64,000 nucleotides of DNA from assembly GCA_963821935.1 (NCBI GenBank), contig CAWGFM010000005.1, positions 62,001-126,000 of the forward strand. Reading direction: 5' to 3'. The stretch comes from JAOUEA01 sp963821935 (GTDB lineage: Bacteria; Actinomycetota; UBA4738; HRBIN12). The stretch's first letter is position 1. Each line of letters opens with the position of its first letter. Both the position numbers and the translations under genes were made by a program. The notes under the pieces were generated by a model that saw only the letters and a program-made list of their open reading frames with translations, had not been told where the DNA came from and made no database searches. Positions 61,964 through 64,000 of this stretch are shown in pieces.

Positions 61964-63309
61964 GCGCCGTCTCCTTCGATCAACGCGAGCACCTCGGCGG
62001 TCTTGGCCTCGAGCAGCTCAGGCGTCCGGGCTTCCACGTTCAGGCGCAGCAACGGCTCGGTGTTCGAGGCGCGCACGTTGCACCACCAATCGTCGAACTC
62101 TACCGTGAGCCCGTCCAGCCGGTCCTGGCGGCCGGCGTCCATGGCCTTGGCGATGGCCTCGATCCGCGCCTGCTGGTCGTCGACTCGAGAGTTGATCTCC
62201 CCCGAGGCCACGTAGCGACGCAGTGGCGCCAGCAACTCCGACAGCGGCACGGACGACGCCGAGAGCTGGCCCATCGCGATCACCGCCGCGATCAGGCCCG
62301 AATCCGCCCGGTAGTTCTCCCGGAAGTAGTAGTGCCCCGAATGCTCCCCACCGAAGATCGCACCCGTCTCCGCCATGATCTGCTTGATGAACGAGTGTCC
62401 CACCCGGGTCCGGATCGGCTCGCCACCGTGCTCGCGGATCACCTCGGGAACCGTCCACGAGCAGATGAGGTTGTGCACCACCTTGGCGCCCGGTTCTTGG
62501 TCGAGGATGGCGCCGGCGACGAGCGCCGTCAGGATCGAGCCGCTGACGTCCTGGGCGGCCTCATCGATCAGGAATACGCGGTCCGCGTCACCGTCGAAGG
62601 CCAATCCGACGTCCGCGCCGGTCCGCAGCACTTCGGCCTTCAGGTCTCGCTGATTCTCGGGGTCGATCGGGTCGGCGGGGTGGTTGGGGAAGGTCCCGTC
62701 CAGGTCGGCGAACAGGTGATGCAGGGTCACCGGCAGGCGAGCCATGACCGCCGGCACCACCAAGCCACCCATGCCGTTGGCGGTGTCGGCCACCACGGTC
62801 AGCGGTCGCATGGCCGAGACGTCGACGAACGAGAGCACGTGCTCGGTGTAGGCCTGGAGCAGGTCCTGCGCCTCGACCTGCCCGCGATCGGCGGCGGGAG
62901 GCACGGCGGCTCCTTCGACGAGCGCGCGGATGTCGCCGAGACCGCTGTCCTGTCCCACCGGCTTGGCGCCGGCCAGGCAGAACTTCAGCCCGTTGTACTC
63001 CTTGGGATTGTGGCTCGCCGTGAGCATGATGCCGGGCACATCGAGTGAGCCGGATGCGAAGTACAGCAGGTCCGTGGACGCGAGCCCCAAGTCGACCACG
63101 TTCGCGCCCTGCGCGGTGATGCCCTCGGCGAGGGCGGCGGCGAGCTCGGGAGAGCTGAGCCGGCAATCGCGGCCGATCGCGATGCGAGGCGCCTGTGACC
63201 AGGTTGCGAACGCAGAACCGATCCGACGAACCAGATCGGCATCGAGGTCGTCGGGCACGACCCCGCGGACGTCGTACGCCTTGAAGATGCGGTCGAGGTC
63301 GCTCGGCAC
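61960..63309 (-). CDS. manB: Phosphomannomutase/phosphoglucomutase
   Basis: A 449-residue alpha-D-phosphohexomutase. The N-terminal YDVRGVVPDDL, phosphoserine loop GIMLTASHNPKEYNGLKF, metal loop GLAFDGDADRVFLID, and sugar loop FGGEHSGHYYF are complete, with the C-terminal phosphate loop WWCNVRASNTEPLLRLNVEA. It interconverts mannose- or glucose-6-phosphate and 1-phosphate for GDP-mannose, glycolipids or glycogen. GTG start with TAGGAT six bases before it. Operon order manB - Trm112 - SIS - PNP - ahcY. Confidence 0.94.
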   Translation of the reverse strand: MPSDLDRIFKAYDVRGVVPDDLDADLVRRIGSAFATWSQAPRIAIGRDCRLSSPELAAALAEGITAQGANVVDLGLASTDLLYFASGSLDVPGIMLTASHNPKEYNGLKFCLAGAKPVGQDSGLGDIRALVEGAAVPPAADRGQVEAQDLLQAYTEHVLSFVDVSAMRPLTVVADTANGMGGLVVPAVMARLPVTLHHLFADLDGTFPNHPADPIDPENQRDLKAEVLRTGADVGLAFDGDADRVFLIDEAAQDVSGSILTALVAGAILDQEPGAKVVHNLICSWTVPEVIREHGGEPIRTRVGHSFIKQIMAETGAIFGGEHSGHYYFRENYRADSGLIAAVIAMGQLSASSVPLSELLAPLRRYVASGEINSRVDDQQARIEAIAKAMDAGRQDRLDGLTVEFDDWWCNVRASNTEPLLRLNVEARTPELLEAKTAEVLALIEGDGA

Positions 63310-63315
63310 GCACGC

Positions 63316-63345
63316 ATCCTACGGACGCGGCGTGCAGGGCGTCAG
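63316..63345 (-). promoter_or_regulatory. Putative promoter of manB
   Basis: Minus strand: CTGACG (63345-63340), 18 bases, then TAGGAT (63321-63316), six bases before the GTG start. No Shine-Dalgarno sequence, so a leaderless transcript is likely. Confidence 0.45.
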
Positions 63346-63370
63346 TCGAGCGGGCTCGCGGGGAAGTTGC

Positions 63371-63553
63371 TTACTTCTGGACGACGAGCCCGATCACCGA
63401 CGCGAGCGGCACCTCTTCACCGTCGCGGTACCACCACTTCGCTTCGCAGTGATGACACGTGCTGAACGCAAGATCTTGGCCACCGACCGCCATCGAGATC
63501 TTGATGAGGTCGCCCGCGTGGCAGCTGGGGCAGGTTCCGTTCTTCATGGTCAT
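63371..63553 (-). CDS. Small zinc-ribbon protein
   Basis: A 60-residue protein with CPSCHAGDLI and CHHCEAKWWYRDGEEVPLASVI: two CxxC pairs forming a zinc ribbon, followed by a short basic/aromatic strand. No homologous function is evident to me. Two in-frame ATGs (63553, 63547) are possible. It lies between manB and the DUF3499 gene. Confidence 0.75.
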   Translation of the reverse strand: MTMKNGTCPSCHAGDLIKISMAVGGQDLAFSTCHHCEAKWWYRDGEEVPLASVIGLVVQK

Positions 63554-63672
63554 AGGTTCGGCTCGGGGATGGGTTCGCGAACATAGCACGCGGCGCCCAT
63601 TTCTTGAGCCCTGCGAGTGGCCATTTCCATGGCCCCCACCCGACGCTCACGGTCCCCATCTGGGGGACACAG

Positions 63673-63711
63673 GGGTCGGACGCCCGAGGCGTGGTCGTGT
63701 CCGTCCGACCC
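63673..63711. repeat. Inverted repeat between DUF3499 gene and zinc-ribbon gene
   Basis: Perfect ten-base arms GGGTCGGACG and CGTCCGACCC separated by 19 bases, in the 182-base gap after the DUF3499 stop. It could be the DUF3499 terminator or a binding site. No T run on either strand. Confidence 0.55.
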
Positions 63712-63735
63712 AGGTCTTCTGACCGGCCCGGCAGG

Positions 63736-63948
63736 CTATGTGGCCAGCACGACCTCGGCGGTCCGGGCGTCGTTGACCGTCCAGCCCACCGGCGGAGTCA
63801 TGCGCGTCACGTGCTCACGGCACAGGTCCAGCAGATTGGGGTCGCGTTCGGGCACCAGGTCGCCGATCAGGACCTCCCGCTCCGCGTATCGCAGGGAGAC
63901 GGTGGCGATCGGCTCGGCTTCGCATCGCATCTTGGCGCATGTTCGCAT
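63736..63948 (-). CDS. DUF3499 family protein
   Basis: A 70-residue protein: MRTCAKMRCEAEPIATVSLRYAEREVLIGDLVPERDPNLLDLCREHVTRMTPPVGWTV. The conserved Cys pair near the start, the LLDLCREHVTRMTPPxGW end and the length match DUF3499, an actinobacterial family normally encoded just upstream of manB near whiB2. Function unknown. Start at ATG 63948, nine bases after TACCCT; an in-frame GTG at 63969 is an alternative. Confidence 0.85.
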   Translation of the reverse strand: MRTCAKMRCEAEPIATVSLRYAEREVLIGDLVPERDPNLLDLCREHVTRMTPPVGWTVNDARTAEVVLAT

Positions 63949-63957
63949 CGTGCGCGA

Positions 63958-63986
63958 AGGGTAGATCACACACGTGTCATTTCCAA
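63958..63986 (-). promoter_or_regulatory. Putative promoter of the DUF3499 gene
   Basis: Minus strand: TTGGAA (63986-63981), 17 bases, then TACCCT (63963-63958), nine bases before the ATG at 63948. This is the most complete promoter-like pair of its kind in the window, and its position supports the chosen start. Confidence 0.5.
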
Positions 63987-64000
63987 GCTTCAGCGAGGAG

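Overview
The window is a 64-kb piece of a high-GC chromosome from an actinobacterium. Markers for this are a mycothiol-type formaldehyde dehydrogenase, a DUF3499 gene, frequent GTG starts, and the order DUF3499 - phosphomannomutase - Trm112-like - SIS isomerase - PNP - ahcY - ... - comF - hpf - ... - secA, which parallels the sahH-secA1 neighbourhood of Mycobacterium. Two traits argue against a typical mycobacterium or streptomycete. prfB keeps an in-frame TGA with a +1 frameshift signal, and tmk-mtrA-mtrB-lpqB are missing from the slot between ahcY and comF. A deep-branching, perhaps uncultured lineage is likely, but I cannot place it below phylum.

Layout. 1-7.4 kb (minus): an operon of a glutamine synthetase-like ligase, three separate glutamate-synthase-like subunits (glxB, glxC, glxD), an unrecognised 144-aa protein, a class I amidotransferase-fold hydrolase, a VOC protein and an FAD amine oxidoreductase cut by the window edge. 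It faces a GAF/PucR regulator. 9.5-10.1 kb: remnants of a second glutamine synthetase and a universal-stress-like gene joined end to end. 10-18 kb (minus): exonuclease, DUF294/CBS protein, DUF2277, a transglutaminase/DUF58/MoxR set, methyltransferase and agmatinase-like enzyme. 19-20.6 kb (plus): an EEP-domain protein and a DUF427 protein. 20.7-30 kb: a quaternary-amine ABC importer, DUF1684, two CrtI-like FAD oxidoreductases and a divergent GcvT-like folate enzyme. 30-36.3 kb: a phosphodiesterase-family protein, the mycothiol formaldehyde dehydrogenase with an MBL hydrolase, a flavodoxin-like protein and two-subunit aconitase X. 36.3-39.8 kb: a very large cyclase/ATPase. 39.8-43.7 kb: ssrA (tmRNA), a PLP decarboxylase, smpB, ftsX and ftsE. 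43.8-50.8 kb: a YfhO-like membrane protein, a membrane spermidine-synthase-like protein, prfB and a frameshifted MFS exporter. 50.8-64 kb (minus): secA, a TPP enzyme, a DinB-like protein, a response regulator, hpf, comF and the ahcY-PNP-SIS-manB-DUF3499 block.

How they may work together (inference). The amine importer, DAO-type oxidoreductase, GcvT-like protein, Glx/glutamine-synthetase operon and mycothiol formaldehyde dehydrogenase could together take up methylated or other amines, strip methyl groups, recycle nitrogen through glutamyl intermediates and detoxify the formaldehyde. The 50-64 kb and 40-49 kb blocks are ordinary housekeeping.

Gene expression. Many first genes have a TANNNT box only 6-12 nt before the start codon and no Shine-Dalgarno sequence, which suggests leaderless transcripts. 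Within operons GTGA, ATGA and TGATG overlaps are common. No gap exceeds about 220 bases. I found no rRNA, ordinary tRNA, insertion sequence, prophage or CRISPR array. Two genes (MFS exporter, SIS isomerase) carry single-base frameshifts that could be real or assembly errors.
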